Positions 48,776 through 61,200 are shown, numbered from the stretch's first letter. The stretch: 64,000 nucleotides of DNA from Epiperipatus broadwayi (GCA_028023455.1 JAQFVV010000510.1:62001-126000); one strand, 5' to 3'. Numbers and translations: made by a program. The notes: a model not told the origin generated them from the sequence alone.

Positions 48776-48834
48776 TTATCGCCATTCTTTCTGCTTACAC
48801 AAGCTGTTTTCATAGAGACAAAGCTATATACAGT

Positions 48835-49095
48835 AGCACCACTCAGTGCAAGCCAGAGTAATCCATGGATTCAGGAAGGTTTGTGCATAAAATCTCAATC
48901 TAGTGCCTACTCATCCAATATCCCCAGACTAGTTTCTGGCTTGTGGCTTTCATCAGTGAGAGAACCTAAGTTTTAGGTACAGTGCTCTCAGATCGAAGGT
49001 TTCTCACTGCTGAAAACCACAAGCTAGAAACTAGTCTAGGGATATTGGATGAGTAGACATTAGATAGGGTTTTTTTGCACAAACCTTTTTTTCAG
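48835..49095. mobile_element. Foldback family B, second copy
   Basis: Arms 48873-48966 and 48997-49093 are inverted copies of each other and of the arms at 2710-3132 (shared TTTGTGCATAAAATC, CTACTCATCCAATATCC, CAGACTAGTTTCTGGCTTGTGG). The outer part (CAGTAGCACCACTCAGTGCA and AAGCCAGAGTAATCCATGGA) is present only on the left. Here both arms keep the ribozyme region, unlike the first copy. Confidence 0.85.
48916..48967 (-). ncRNA. Decayed hammerhead motif in family B copy 2
   Basis: The minus strand keeps CTGATGA (complement of 48950-48956), the CACAA loop, GCCA, GAAAC, TA and GTC (complement of 48927-48929). Two pairs of stem II are lost (AAGC where TGGC is needed), and stem I has wobble pairs and a mismatch. 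The opposite arm carries CTGCTGA, a mutated core, on the plus strand at about 49008-49014. Probably inactive in both arms. Confidence 0.6.
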
Positions 49096-49099
49096 CTGT

Positions 49100-51365
49100 T
49101 CTTATTGTGTAAAAAGCAGTACAAATTATGACACAAACATTCATTTCCATCATATATTTCAATCTGTTTGCAATTTATTCATTTAGATGTGTGTATGCAA
49201 AGTAAGTGGAGAATGATGTAATGATCAATTGCTAAAATGCTAAACACCACAAAACGAGCGCACTTAATGCATTCCATTCACTAACATTTGACCACCATAG
49301 CTGAGCATAATTACGAAATTTAAAATTTGAAAGTATTATATTTGCCAATTTTATTTTTTTTCCTGGGTCCTGCGCCTATGCATATGTCTAGTTATGGTCT
49401 TATTTAGATTATTAAATAAATTTACACAAAAAAATTATTACTGTTATAAATAAATAAGTGTCTTAAATTTATTTAACATCAGGTTATTTAAAATCTATTT
49501 TGAATGGATGCTGCTGTTTTATAAATCCGAAATTATAAACTGAAAAATAAGTTATTTTTTTAAAAATTCATTTTATATTTTAATAATTTTAATTCATTTA
49601 TTAAAATCTTTCCATTGTTATTGTTTATTATTAAATATTAGCGTGTCTTTTAAAGCAGCTGTAACTGCATTATATAATACGCAACTATTTGGTCGAATAA
49701 GTTTATGAAATAACTTATTTTTACTTAGATGTGCAGTTTACATAATTCTAAGTAAAAATTATGTTGATGAAATTTGAGAATCAGATTGTGTATTTGTGAA
49801 ATGAACTTACATGTTGCTATAGCAGTTAATAAGGATTTTGTTCTTTTTATTTGAAGCACTGAATAGTTTGACTTTATATAGTTATTTTAAGTGATTAGAT
49901 TATAGAAAAGATATTAATTAATTTTTCTGTTTTGCTGCTTTATTAAGCTATTTTTTAATTTTAAATTCTTGCATTTATTCTAACAAAATTATTATTTTAT
50001 ATTACTGAATAAAAAATCTCACACACATATATATTATCTACTCAAAAAACAAGTTTATCTGAGTTAATAATTATTTGTGAACATTCAGAAATAGGTTTTT
50101 ATTTCTGGTTGACTGTATAGGGAAATATAACAAGCATCTCATATTTGCATTTATTTAAAAATAAAATAAGTCTATATTTTTTTAAATACTTGATACATGT
50201 TTACACGCAAACATGTATATATAAATTAATTTAAAATTATAATAAATTAAATATGTACTAACATTAAATCTTCTAGCCGTATATTTAAAAATTTACAAAA
50301 ATTCCAAAATAAATATTTAGTTGTCATACCATTGTAAAGTAAAAAAAAAAAAATGTCGTGACATTGTGACAAATATTTAAATTAAAAACGTATGATTAAT
50401 TTAAGTTTTAAAAGAGAAAATTAACTCTTGAAAAAGCAAATTATTTATATATACTTATATTAATAAATTAACCTTTAAAAATATACTATAAATAATACTT
50501 TTAAATTGTAATAATATACAAGTAAATAGAACTGGAAAAAGCATAATCAAATTTGCCAATTGTTTTTCCATTATTGTTTTAATCTTAAATAAAGATAACT
50601 AGGTTACCCATTAACTACCTATGTTGGAAGGTTATCTTAGTTACTCTGGGCTGATTATCTGAAAAAAGTTATAAGCATGATAAAAAAATGGAAAAATATT
50701 CTTTTTTTATGTGACTAGGATGAAAAGTCAGATCATAAGAATAGCAGAAAGATGTGATTCCACTACCCCATGAGAATTTTTTTTGTATTTGTTCATAACA
50801 TTATTTATATCAAAGTAAAATTGTTAAGTTCTCTTGAAAACAGATAGATTAATAAAGCAAAGGACTACTATAATCAAGTAATAATATTTGATCATCATCC
50901 TGGTGGTTTCAAAGTAGAAAAAGGTCATGTAACTTTAGTATTCTGTGCCAATGACTCCAGGAGATCGCATTTTAAGCCTCTGCTTGTTAATTGATCCCAA
51001 AGACCACATTCAAGAAAGGTATAGATTTGAATAAATTGTCAGTTTACTGGATGGCAAATAAAAAGACTTGAGCCACCACTGAAATTTTTACAAAATGGTT
51101 TAACAAATGTTTTATTCCAGAAGTTAGGTGATATAATCAAGTAATAACATTTGATCAATATCTATAGTAGATTATCATTGTTTGCCATTTTTAGCACAAT
51201 TTATTTTAACATTTAAATCTATATTTAGTGAATGGATTTTGTTTAGAAAACTACTTATTCACAAATATAGTAAACAATTTGTAAATGTGCCAATCAGCAG
51301 ATAATGACATTATAAAAAAATGCATATGGTTTTATTGCTCGGGAGTTTACAAGAAGTTTTATTGT
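49100..51365. other. AT-rich DNA, no gene recognised
   Basis: The only local repeat noted is AATCAAGTAATAA(T/C)ATTTGATCA at about 50873 and 51136. No coding region recognised. Confidence 0.5.
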
Positions 51366-51369
51366 AAGA

Positions 51370-51423
51370 ATCAATCCTGGAACTTCACAATCCCAAGTCA
51401 GACACTTCTGGCTATGCCAAACT
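51370..51423 (-). mobile_element. Possible tRNA-like SINE head
   Basis: The minus strand reads TGGCATAGCCAGAAGTGTCT, then, at tRNA-like spacing, GAAGTTCCAGGATTGATTC, with a loose A-box and B-box match. No tail or target duplication was seen. Confidence 0.35.
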
Positions 51424-51785
51424 GTGCAGGATAATGGTGTTATAATGTTCATCAATTCACCATTGTATACATCAATTATGTCTTTAATAGTTTGTGTTCA
51501 GTTACAACTTCCTAAATCAGAAACTATTTATTTTTATTTCTAACATATAGATGGTCCTAGAAAGTTCAAATCAGTTAACTTTATTATTGAATCTGGAAAA
51601 CTTTGTTTGGGATTTTATATATATAAACAGTTTTTATTTCATATTTCTGTGATGATTTGAAAGTTCTTTGATGAACAGTCAGAAAAAGAGATCTTCATTT
51701 GAATTAGTGAAACCATTTCTTGAGTTAATGATAAGATTGTTCTTTTCAATAGATTTTTATACATTTTTTTGTTAGGCAGCTTGTC

Positions 51786-51862
51786 GTTTTTTTTTATCGG
51801 CCAGGAAGCAAACCCATGAACCCGGGATAACTGCCTGCACCCTCAGCCACCAACGCTTGATG
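51786..51862 (-). mobile_element. Very short tRNA-derived SINE with target-site duplication
   Basis: On the minus strand a tRNA-like body (GTTGGTGGCTGAGGGTGCAG A-box region; CCGGGTTCATGGG B-box region) is followed directly by an A tail (T run at 51787-51796 on the plus strand). The 77-bp unit is flanked by perfect 11-bp direct repeats GGCAGCTTGTC at 51775-51785 and 51863-51873. The tail sits next to the duplication, as expected for LINE-driven insertion. There is no tRNA-unrelated body, so it is close to a bare retroposed tRNA-like sequence. It shares its family with 16900-16993. Confidence 0.75.
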
Positions 51863-52184
51863 GGCAGCTTGTCTTTAGATATCTTTAGATATTTGATGGA
51901 AGGAAATATTTCCTCTACACTAAGATAATTTAATAAATTAAAAACTGTTACTTTTATTTTTTTAACTATTATTTTTTTATTACATTTTGAAATTGAATTT
52001 TTTCTACTTCAAAAAGAAATGCATTTCTTAATATATGAAAGTTTCTAATCCTTGTTATATTTTAGCTTACTTTGATAATTAATTGGTAATAAAAAAAAAG
52101 TAATTGAAAAAAATCTATGATGTTGTAAATAAAAAAGATAATACATTTTGATTTGCAAAAAAAAAAAATGTATACAGCCTCATT

Positions 52185-52492
52185 CAGGGGTCTCCAACCT
52201 GGGCACGATGGAGCCTGCAGATCATTTTATATGTGCCTGCCACTATCTAAACACGATAAAAAATTATTTATCTGATAGAAATAAATTTAATTTTTTAAAA
52301 TTTCTTATAAATTATTGTATTATATTGTAATCAAATATTAAAATTTTATTTTTGAAATGAATATTTTTTTGTATATTATGTGTATTATTAATAATATTCC
52401 ACTATAAATTTACATTGAAAAATAAATGGTGCCCACCACCTGGCCAGTTTTATACAATGTGCTCTTAAATGCAAAAAGGTTGGGGACAGCTG
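52185..52492. mobile_element. Non-autonomous hAT-type MITE
   Basis: The left end CAGGGGTCTCCAACCTGGGC and inverted right end CAGCTGTCCCCAACCTTTTT form imperfect termini. The flanks GCCTCATT and GCCTAATT are an 8-bp target duplication with one mismatch. A TGGTGCCCACCACCTGGCC word lies subterminally. It is 308 bp, AT-rich inside, with no transposase. The short open frame at 52148-52330 crosses its edge and is not a gene. Confidence 0.87.
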
Positions 52493-52509
52493 GCCTAATT
52501 ATATTTAGT

Positions 52510-53470
52510 AATTTTTTTTAGAAGTTTTCTAGATATTGTATTTGTAATTAGTCTCAGCTATGGTTAAGAAAATTAACATACAGAATAAACCTTTACTTAG
52601 CTAAGTGTTCAACATAAAGCAAATCAATTATAAATAGGAAAAGAAAAATGAAAATAACTTGTATATTATGTTAGATATTATGTTATATGTGTAATCATAG
52701 GTAACTATGAGAGAGAAGTCAATAATTTTAGATTTTATAGATTATTGTATATAATTCAGTTTATCCTTACTTTTAGAACCATAACTGCATCATCCTTGAT
52801 AAAGCTCTTCAAAAGGTTTGGATGTCAGATCTAGTGAAAATAAAGTTTGCCTAAAAGATGTTTTGGATCTTTTGTATTCTCTATTTGATGTTCTAGAAAG
52901 TGACTTGACTTACTTATTACTTTACAAACAAAGTACGGTAGAATATTTGTTGTTGAATAAATAAGACTTTGCATGGTCAATTTTGTAACATCACAAAAAT
53001 ATTGAATTTTATATCATTAAGTAACAGCTTTGGGCAACTAACCATTACCAAACATTATGACAAACTTTCTTGTAGATAAATCTGTACTGGTAATACTTAT
53101 CTTGCTTTTTTTTTTTTTTTTGGCAACTAAACCCATATATCTATAATGCATCTTCATTTTCTAAAATCACCAAGTCTTCAATAATTATTTATCTATGGCT
53201 TGAAATAATCTATTTGAAAAAAATCCTTGAAAATATTTTTGCTTAGTAATTAACAACGTGATCCCATATAATTACTACAATCTTTTATATCTCTTAGTTC
53301 TCTTCATAAAATTAGAATTTTCAAGTTAAAATTAATTTCAATTTATTAATACGTATTTAATGCGTAAATAGAAACTACATATATGCAAATGTAAAAATAA
53401 ATCGTTTCACTTTTTTTTCAATTACTACAAAACAATCACAATACTATAACACATTTTGGATTTAGGTATA
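52510..53470. other. AT-rich DNA without recognised feature
   Basis: Nothing recognised. Confidence 0.5.
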
Positions 53471-53475
53471 TATAT

Positions 53476-53691
53476 TGTAACGTATATAAATAAACGCCCA
53501 TAGTAAATAAAATTAAAAGTTGATTTTGTCAATAGCACAATTCGTAACAATTAATAGGCTGAAGTTGATCAGGAAAAATAGCTGTGTTTTTAGAATAGAA
53601 ATACAACTTTCTTCTTTTTTGACATAGCTTGATCAACTCACGCGCAGTTTATATTAGCGTGTAAAGGCCTAGCAAAACGAAAAACGTTACA
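53476..53691 (+). mobile_element. Possible solo LTR
   Basis: The 216-bp unit starts TGTAACG and ends CGTTACA, the TG...CA-type inverted ends of LTRs. It has a TATATAAATAAA box near 53483 and a distinctive interior (CTCACGCGCAGTTT). The flanks are (TA)n, so a 4-5 bp target duplication cannot be judged. A MITE with TGTAACG ends is the alternative. Confidence 0.42.
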
Positions 53692-54309
53692 ATATATATA
53701 TATATATGATGATATAACTTATTACATATTTATTCTTCAAAGTTTTAGCTGTCACAAAATTCTTAATTAGATTTTTTATATTTAAAGTTTCCACAATATC
53801 CATTTCTATTGATATTATTGATAAATCAATAAGATGTTCTTTTTTATTGATGATTGCAAGTAATTTTTTTAAGCAATTCTAGCTTCCAAAAACTTTTTCC
53901 CTAAAAGTTATGAATAGAGATAATTTTAAATAAAAGTGTAATACAATGTTAATATTTGCAAACATATCAGTTAATTTATTTTCATAAAGTATGCTATGAC
54001 ATATGGAAAAAAAAAAGTATTTTCATAAAGTTTAAAATATTATGAAAAATTTCTCAAAGTTGTCAGTCAAACAAAAGTCATTTTTGTGAATGCAGCATGC
54101 ATGGATTATATATTGACACACTGATATTGATGCACTTAATATATACAAACCTGCCACTCATGAAATGATATATCAAAGTGAAATGGCTAATTACTTGTTA
54201 AATTGATTGTTTTTTTTAATCAACTATCATTCGAGTTACACAATACATATAATAAAGTTTATTTTACAGAAAAGAGTACTGTATAAAAATTTATTCATTT
54301 ATTGGTTTG

Positions 54310-56100
54310 ACATGATATTCCTCCTGATCAGATGCCCCTGTGTGGAGTACACCCATACAAGCCAGTCTTGCATATTTATATTGTGATACATATCCTTTAA
54401 AATGCCAGCAATTTTAGATAATGTGACAGTTATTTTTTAAAACTTCTTTATCAAGAAATGTAGTCTTCACATTATTTTTAAAATTACAAAATGCTGTTTA
54501 ATTTTATTATTTAAACAATCATGTAATTTTTTGTATCACTGTCCTAAAAATAATCAAAATATTCTTTGTTCAAAAATATGATTTTATTGGTTTCAGATTC
54601 CTCTGTTCCTTTTAAAGCTTCTAAAAAATGTCAATTAGTAAATGTCTGTATCTCCTTTCAGAAGATATAATCATTTCATAGAGTTTTTTTGTTTTAATTT
54701 CTGCTTTTAAAACTCCATATTCATTTTATTATTCATTTAAGCAGAAAATTTTATGTTTCCTTCTAACTAAATCATTAATAATATACTGCCAAAAAAACAA
54801 TTTGAATTTTTTTATTATCCATAAATTATTTATTCACACCTGTAACTTACTGCTTAAGAGAATTTAATGTTCTAATAACATACAATGGCATAGTTTTCAA
54901 GAAGCAAACCCAAACAATACATATAGGTTCTTACATCTTAGGGATCCGTTATTTCATATATATTCAAAAAATTAATGTATATGTTTTAAATATTGAAAAG
55001 AAACTTTTTTGAAATTTTGTGTGGAGTTCAAAAATTCTTTTTGTGATACTCTTGAAAATATGAATTTCAATTTTTGGGTTGCAGCTGTTGAAACTTGGCA
55101 TGAATAGCAATTCCTTCGATAGAATAGATTTCAAATTTTTTATTAATATATTTAGAATAACTTTTTGATGTGATTATTCTTCAATCTTAAAGCATACTAA
55201 TTTTTGATCTGTGAACAATCTGCATCATTATATAATATTCTTTTTTTTTCATTCTAACATTTAACTATAACATTTCATAACATGATATTGTTTTGTGTGC
55301 AAAGTTTTTTATAGCAATTTCCTGTCTATCAGTGTTTTATTATATACAATTCATTTGAGATTATAGATACACTATTATTTTCAATGACCAGCCTATGGTT
55401 AACATCTCTTAAGAATAAAAATTTGCTTTTATATTGTTATTAATCCAGTAATGCCATCCATTAAGAAATAAACCTAATATTAAATCGTAAGCATTAATAT
55501 TAATGTTTGCATATACCATTGTGAAAACAAAATATTATTTAAAATAAAAACACGTGGTTAAGTTATTAAGTTAATTCAACCAACATATGGTATTAAAAGT
55601 AAATTTACTATGGATATTCTTTCCATTATTTGATTTGTTGAAGAGCAGTGGCATGAAACATTCAATAGTAGATTCTTTTTTTTTTGTATATATCTTTTAT
55701 ATTATTCTTTATCTTCATTTGCTTATAATTTTTGGAATAAAGTTCTCTGTGTGACCAATCCTTTTTGTTGTTGTTGTTGTTACTATTATTTCTTGATGGT
55801 ATTTTGTTGTAACATTTATATTCAATAATGTAAATAGATATTGGATTATCAAACAAAATATTTTAAATATTTATTACATGGACTAAATTATATAAATAAC
55901 ACTTTAAGATCTTTGTCACAGGAAATTATATTTTAATATATATAAGCAAATTAATTTCACACACTTTTTTTTTAAGTCTTGTTTTTATTTTTCATTTCAA
56001 TTTTTCTGCATTGTGGAGGATTAATCTTCTTACTTCCTTTTATGTTCATCTAAAAAGATGTAAACAAATATAAAAGCAAGAAGAATAATCCTTGACAATA
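54310..56100 (-). other. Region with weak hints of an old coding relic, unidentified
   Basis: On the minus strand, near 54470-54300, a frame with one stop reads VKTTFLDKEVLKNNC and later YVSQYKYARLACMGVLHTGA. Near 55110-54990 another reads KFEIYSIEGIAIHAKF. These stretches look less random than the background but match no family I can name, and the intervening sequence is broken. It may be a transposase pseudogene. Confidence 0.2.
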
Positions 56101-56385
56101 GCAGTATACTTTGGTCAAAACAATTACAAAATTCAAATGGCAAATGCTTTATAATATAAAACAAGATTTGCAAAGAAAAGATGTATGATATTAATTTGTT
56201 TTATATATATTGAAATTAATGAACCTATATTTAGAAAAAAAAATAGAATAATTAATAGAGTATTGAAATTATATTTATGATCATTGGTAATGATGATATT
56301 TACTCCTAATTATATGATGAAGTATTTTTATCATCTAATTAAAATTGTTAAATATTTTTAGAAAAATTCAAACTATACATTTTTT

Positions 56386-56515
56386 CAAATACATTCATTT
56401 GTTAGTAAAAACATACATGTTAGTATTGAGCACAGCATTTTAAGTGATATTATTTTCCTCTTTCAGGTGTTGCTGGTCTGGCCTGGGATAGCTAGCTTGG
56501 GAATTTAACTGATGT
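56386..56515 (+). repeat. Repeat family C, half copy
   Basis: TCAAATACATTCATTTGTTA, TTTTAAGTGATATTATTTTC and CTTTCAGGTGTTGCTGGTCT match one arm of the palindrome at 27889-28135. The second arm is absent. Confidence 0.7.
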
Positions 56516-56519
56516 ATTT

Positions 56520-58065
56520 TAGGTTCATGAATATTGAATTTAAAGTGATACTTAAACCAACTCTATTCTGTCAAAGGCAACAATCAGTAGAAATTTTATA
56601 TACTTACTTGTGTAGATTCTCCTGATTTCTCCATTTTCATATTAGAGGCAATGAATGGTTTCCAAATATTATGTATTATCGCATTAGTATGACTTATGGA
56701 GTTATATGCCATGATTATGCAAAAAAGCTTTTTTAATTTTTTCTTTCTGCTAATATTCTAATTTTTTTCCAATAGAACATATGTTTATTGATAATGCGTG
56801 CTGTGCTACTTAAAACCCATCTGTAGTTCCATCTCTAATCCTTATTTTGTTTCTTTAATCCTTTTTCCACTAGGGCGACTAATTTTATAGTCATACGTCT
56901 TAGAAACAAATTTTACTTATTTAATCTACAATTAATAAAACCATCCAATCTAAAAAAAAAAAATTAAGTCTCATTTTTCTTTCCAATATTTTTAAATAGT
57001 TTAATGTGAGACTTTGTTTAAATATTTATAATTATTAATAATTTAAACTTGTCTTATTACTATTTTATAGATTTTTATAATTTATTCATTGCACATGGAT
57101 TATTGTTCAAATTTTATTTTTCCTCCATCTTTTATTCAGTTTGCTTTTGGCTTTGCTAAAAACAGAATTACTTATAAAATTTTAAAATAAATGACTAATT
57201 TCAACCTTCAAATCTAATTACCAATTTGTTAGGATTTTTTGTTATTATTACAGAATGAATAATAATGAAATCTATGAATGTCAATTATCAAGTGAGTTGA
57301 AGTAAAGAAAAATTGCAGATAAAAATGATTTGTTATTGCAAATATATAAAGAAGGAGAAAAATAAAAGATTTTATTAAAAAAATTTTTTTAAATCGAGTT
57401 AAAATAAACGAACCGTGATTGCGCCTTTTTGTGGTTTTCTAAATGCTATTTAAAATATTTGTAAGCAGTTGCTTGTAATGTTGTAATGAAGAATTAAAAA
57501 AATAATAATTGTTGGTCTGATGGTCTGAGATACAATTAAAGGCGCATATAATGTTATGGGGTAGATGTTGATGCATTTATCTGCTACTCCTATGATCTGA
57601 GATTAGAGTCCAGATAAATTTTTGAAAAAAGCTTTTGCCACAAATAGAGTTAAGATTTTTTTTCCAAGAAGCCAGACCATCAATCACCAACATAATGCTC
57701 CACCATTGACAGATGAATAGATATCTAGCTAATATTAGCTAAAGAGTACCTACTTAAACTAAGCTGAACAGCAAAAAATAATTTACTATTACTAAAAAAA
57801 ATACAAAATAAAAGAGTGATAATCTTACAAATTCCTGATGCCTTAATTTAAAGTGTATACCATCAATGATCTTTTTGTGCAGGATTTTCTAAGTTGATTG
57901 ATCATCAGTGGTCAGACATATAAAATAGTCATGAAAACAGCATTAGTATTAGTGTACTGTATTTGAGGTTTTCCATGAATATAATTATTTAGGTTATATA
58001 TATAATAGTTTTAAATTTTAATAATAGTACTAGAAAATAATATATAGAAAATTCAGCAGAAATCA
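56520..58065. other. AT-rich DNA, no gene recognised
   Basis: A possible B-box-like stretch near 57595-57615 is too weak to call. Nothing else is recognised. Confidence 0.45.
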
Positions 58066-58070
58066 TCAAC

Positions 58071-58320
58071 CATTGTTAATCCACTGCAGAATGAAGATCT
58101 CTCCAAGTTTAATGCATTTTCTCCGATCTTTAGCTTCTCTTTTCCACATCACCCCTGCAGACTTTCTTATTGCATCCATCCATCTCACATGCAGTCTGTT
58201 TCTGGGTCTTTTACAATCTCTTGGAATCCAGTTGATATTTCAATTGTTCATCTGTTATCATCTCTTCTAGCAATATGTTTAGCCCAACTCCACTTCAGTC
58301 TTTTAATTTTTGCAATTTTT
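58071..58320 (-). pseudogene. LINE ORF2 C-terminus (endonuclease-reverse transcriptase type)
   Basis: The minus strand reads AKIKRLKWSWAKHIARRDDN, stop, TIEISTGFQEIVKDPETDCM, then in the shifted frame RWMDAIRKSAGVMWKREAKD and RRKCIKLGEIFILQWI. LKWxWAxHIARRxDNRW and RWMDxIRKxAGVxWKREAxDR are the closing motifs of LINE ORF2 proteins of this type. The relation to 34198-34345 is clear (shared IRKxAGVM and LGEIFI). At least one stop and one frameshift make it a pseudogene. Only the last 80 or so codons remain. Confidence 0.82.
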
Positions 58321-58329
58321 TAATTTCTT

Positions 58330-59285
58330 TAATTTTTTTATTTTTTTGTATAGCTAAGTGATTTTCCAAGAATTATGTAAATGAATATTAGTGGATTGTC
58401 TATTTACAGTCTTTAAGAATCTTTAAGAATTGCGTCTTTAGCTTTTCTCTTTCTATGATGTCATTTTTCATGTAATATTTTTGTATGATCTAAATTAAAA
58501 GTAAATTTAAAGTTACAAAATTTTTCATAGTCAAAAAAAAAAAAAACTGAAATAGTATTAGACTGATTGTTTATAGCATTCTTACTACAATAATTATATA
58601 TAAAAAAAGTATAAAAAAAATAACTACAAATTGGTAACATAAAGGAAGAACCAAATGAAAAAGATAATTTGTCTTACATTTTATTATTAGAACGATTTAC
58701 ATTCATAATTATCTTGATTTTAGAATATTTATAATTAATACTTTGAGGTCTCTTTTGCTTTAAGCGGCAATTGGCAATTGAATGATTTAAAGAATTTTGT
58801 TATTTGGGGTATAGATTTTAATTTGAGGCTAGAAAAATCTATGCTGTTTTCAGAAATTAATGGCAAATTATTTTCAGGTGATCGTTTGGCACATCGAGTG
58901 TGTGCGTGCACGTGTATATTTACAATATTTTTTTTTAGAAAAAACAATAAATTTGAGTCATATCGTTTTTATAAAACTTTATATAGTTTGTAGTCATAAA
59001 CGATATACATTCTGGATGATAGAAAGTTTTAAATGAGATTTTTAAAAATATTTTTTTCCTCATAGACTTTGGTAAAAGAAAATTTATATCCATTGTTATA
59101 TGCTAGCCTCAGACAGAAGTCTGATAGGTTATATGTTATTATAAGCAACTGAGCATTAGTTATAATGATTTTATTGCATTCTAGTTTCTTTTCTATAATT
59201 ATATGTATCATAAACTGTAATGCTATCTTCATTATAAATTAATGGAGCTATTAAAGTATATGTATAAAAGAATTGTTAAATATTT
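58330..59285. other. AT-rich DNA without recognised feature
   Basis: Overlapping open frames on both strands at 58735-58993 lack family signatures. Nothing recognised. Confidence 0.45.
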
Positions 59286-59340
59286 CATTTAATACAGAAT
59301 GTACAATGCTAATGGATGTGTTGAAAGCATACTATAAGAA

Positions 59341-60059
59341 CCACTGCACATACGAGGTTACACAAGCCCAAAATCTAACACCCTCAACACATATACCTGG
59401 GCAGGTATGAATGCTTTCCTATTCAGAAATCACCAGTTATGTAAATACATAGCAGATAGGAAAAACAATATAGACAGATATATAAAGGAAATGACTAACA
59501 TAGGCTTTAAACCTAATACAATCAATCAAAGAATAAAAACATTTTATAGAAAACTAAGAAATAAATTGCCTAAAGACAATATGAAATACCTAACAATTCC
59601 TTTTATACCTAATGTAACACCAAATATTGCAAAAACATTGTCTAACAATTTTAAATTTAGCTTCAAAACACCTCCCAATACTAACCGACTGATAAATAAT
59701 TCTAAAGATAAAACAGAAAAAGATCAAGCCCCTCATGTGGTCTATAAAATGGCATGCCCTCAATTAGGCTGCCATGCATCATACTATGGTGAGACTCAGG
59801 CTAACCTGAACACAAGAATTTACCAACATAGGTATGTCTACAATAGGGTTAAAAATAAAAATGAAGGATTTTCAGTATTCTGGGACCACCAAGCAGCTAC
59901 AGGCCATGTATTTGAACCTAGTTCTGCCCAAATAATTTGTACAGGAAAAAAAATGATGCCAAAAGAAAAGTTAAGGAAGCTTTATATATAGCAAATGACA
60001 TTAATGCCATTAATAGAAGAGAGGCATGTTTTGCTCTCTCTAAACAATGGACTAATTAA
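59341..60059 (+). pseudogene. Penelope-like element: RT tail plus GIY-YIG endonuclease, one frameshift
   Basis: The frame is open from at least 59341 (PLHIRGYTSPK) to 59991. Numbered from Met at 59407, the linker YLTIPFIPNVTPNIAKTLSN (61-80) is followed by HVVYKMAC (110-117), C122, YYGET (126-130), TRIYQHR (136-142) and the paired histidines DHQAATGH (160-167). This is the Penelope-type GIY-YIG nuclease with its extra Cys/His residues; the first motif is VVY and the second YYG. An indel in the eight-A run at 59946-59953 shifts the frame. In the next frame KRKVKEALYIANDINAINRR and ACFALSKQWTN run to a stop at 60057-60059, the expected C-terminus. The reverse transcriptase core upstream is missing, so this is a 5'-truncated, inactive copy. 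Confidence 0.88.
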
Positions 60060-60069
60060 AAATTCAAAT

Positions 60070-60840
60070 GCATTTGCATAAGTCATAACAATCTTTATTT
60101 ACAAAGCTATGAGTATGAGATTCAAACATGAAATCTCGAAAGTGCTAAGCAAACCTATTATAAATTAGTGTAAAATTATAGCTTCACTATTTAATGCAAA
60201 AAGTCGCATATTTATAATTACAATTTTATTAGTGAAGAGAAAAAAAATTTATTATATAAGAAATAAAGAAATGTTTAAAAAAAAAGTAAACAATATATAT
60301 CCTCAATATTAAAAAGCAGAAAATAATTTTCTGGAAGGAACAGTGGAAGATCCAAGGGTTAGACATAGAAGAAAATAATAGCTATGAGTAAATGGAAAGT
60401 AATACAAAGAATAGGAAGATTTTCAGAGGGTCAGATCAAATCTGGAGAATCTTCTTAAAAAATAACTAATGGTATTTATTAAAATCATATTATTTAATTG
60501 AATTTAATAGTACATGAAAAAGTTTTCCTAAAATGGAAATATAATATTAAGAGAGATGAATTGAGAAGATGTCATAAAATAAAAAGAAAATACTAATAAT
60601 TTTTATTAGTCATTGATTAGACTAGAAATTATCCAGTCATGAATAATATTTCTGTAGTATAATTTTTACTATTCTATTCTACACAAGGTGTTACAAATAT
60701 ATTCACCAGTTCCTCCTACCTTGCATAAAAATGGTGTAGGGAAAATTACTCTGCAAAATATTATTCATAATAAATAAACACAATTAAATATTTATTAATT
60801 AAAACATATACAAATATGTATTTATAATATGTACAACTGT
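60070..60840. other. AT-rich DNA without recognised feature
   Basis: Nothing recognised. Confidence 0.5.
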
Positions 60841-61200
60841 TATACCTTTGCCCGATACTGTTGGTGAGGTATTGTATCTAGTTGCTGTAAGGGATTTCAG
60901 GTACCCTTCTAAATTCATCTATCAATTCCAGCTGTACTGAATCAGCTTACCTTGTTTGTAGGTAGGGTGGCATTTCCAGCTGCCCTGTAACAGTGTGCAT
61001 CATGGCTGATTTAAGTTCTTGCAGCTTCCACTTCTAGTGTGAACTTGTCTCACTGCTTTAGTCATATAGTGGACAATGTGCTTACTGCCATTCAGGTTTG
61101 ACAGTAAATTGTAGATGTCTGACTTTACTTCCCACTAGACTGACTATTTGTAGCCAGATCCCTTTCCATAATGAAACAATTTAATTCAATGAGCATAATC
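60841..61200. other. Less AT-rich island, unidentified
   Basis: The sequence is compositionally distinct from its surroundings (for example TTCCAGCTGCCCTGTAACAG and CCACTTCTAGTGTGAACTTG). All six frames are broken by stops and no match was recognised. It could be an old repeat or a non-coding exon. Confidence 0.35.
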
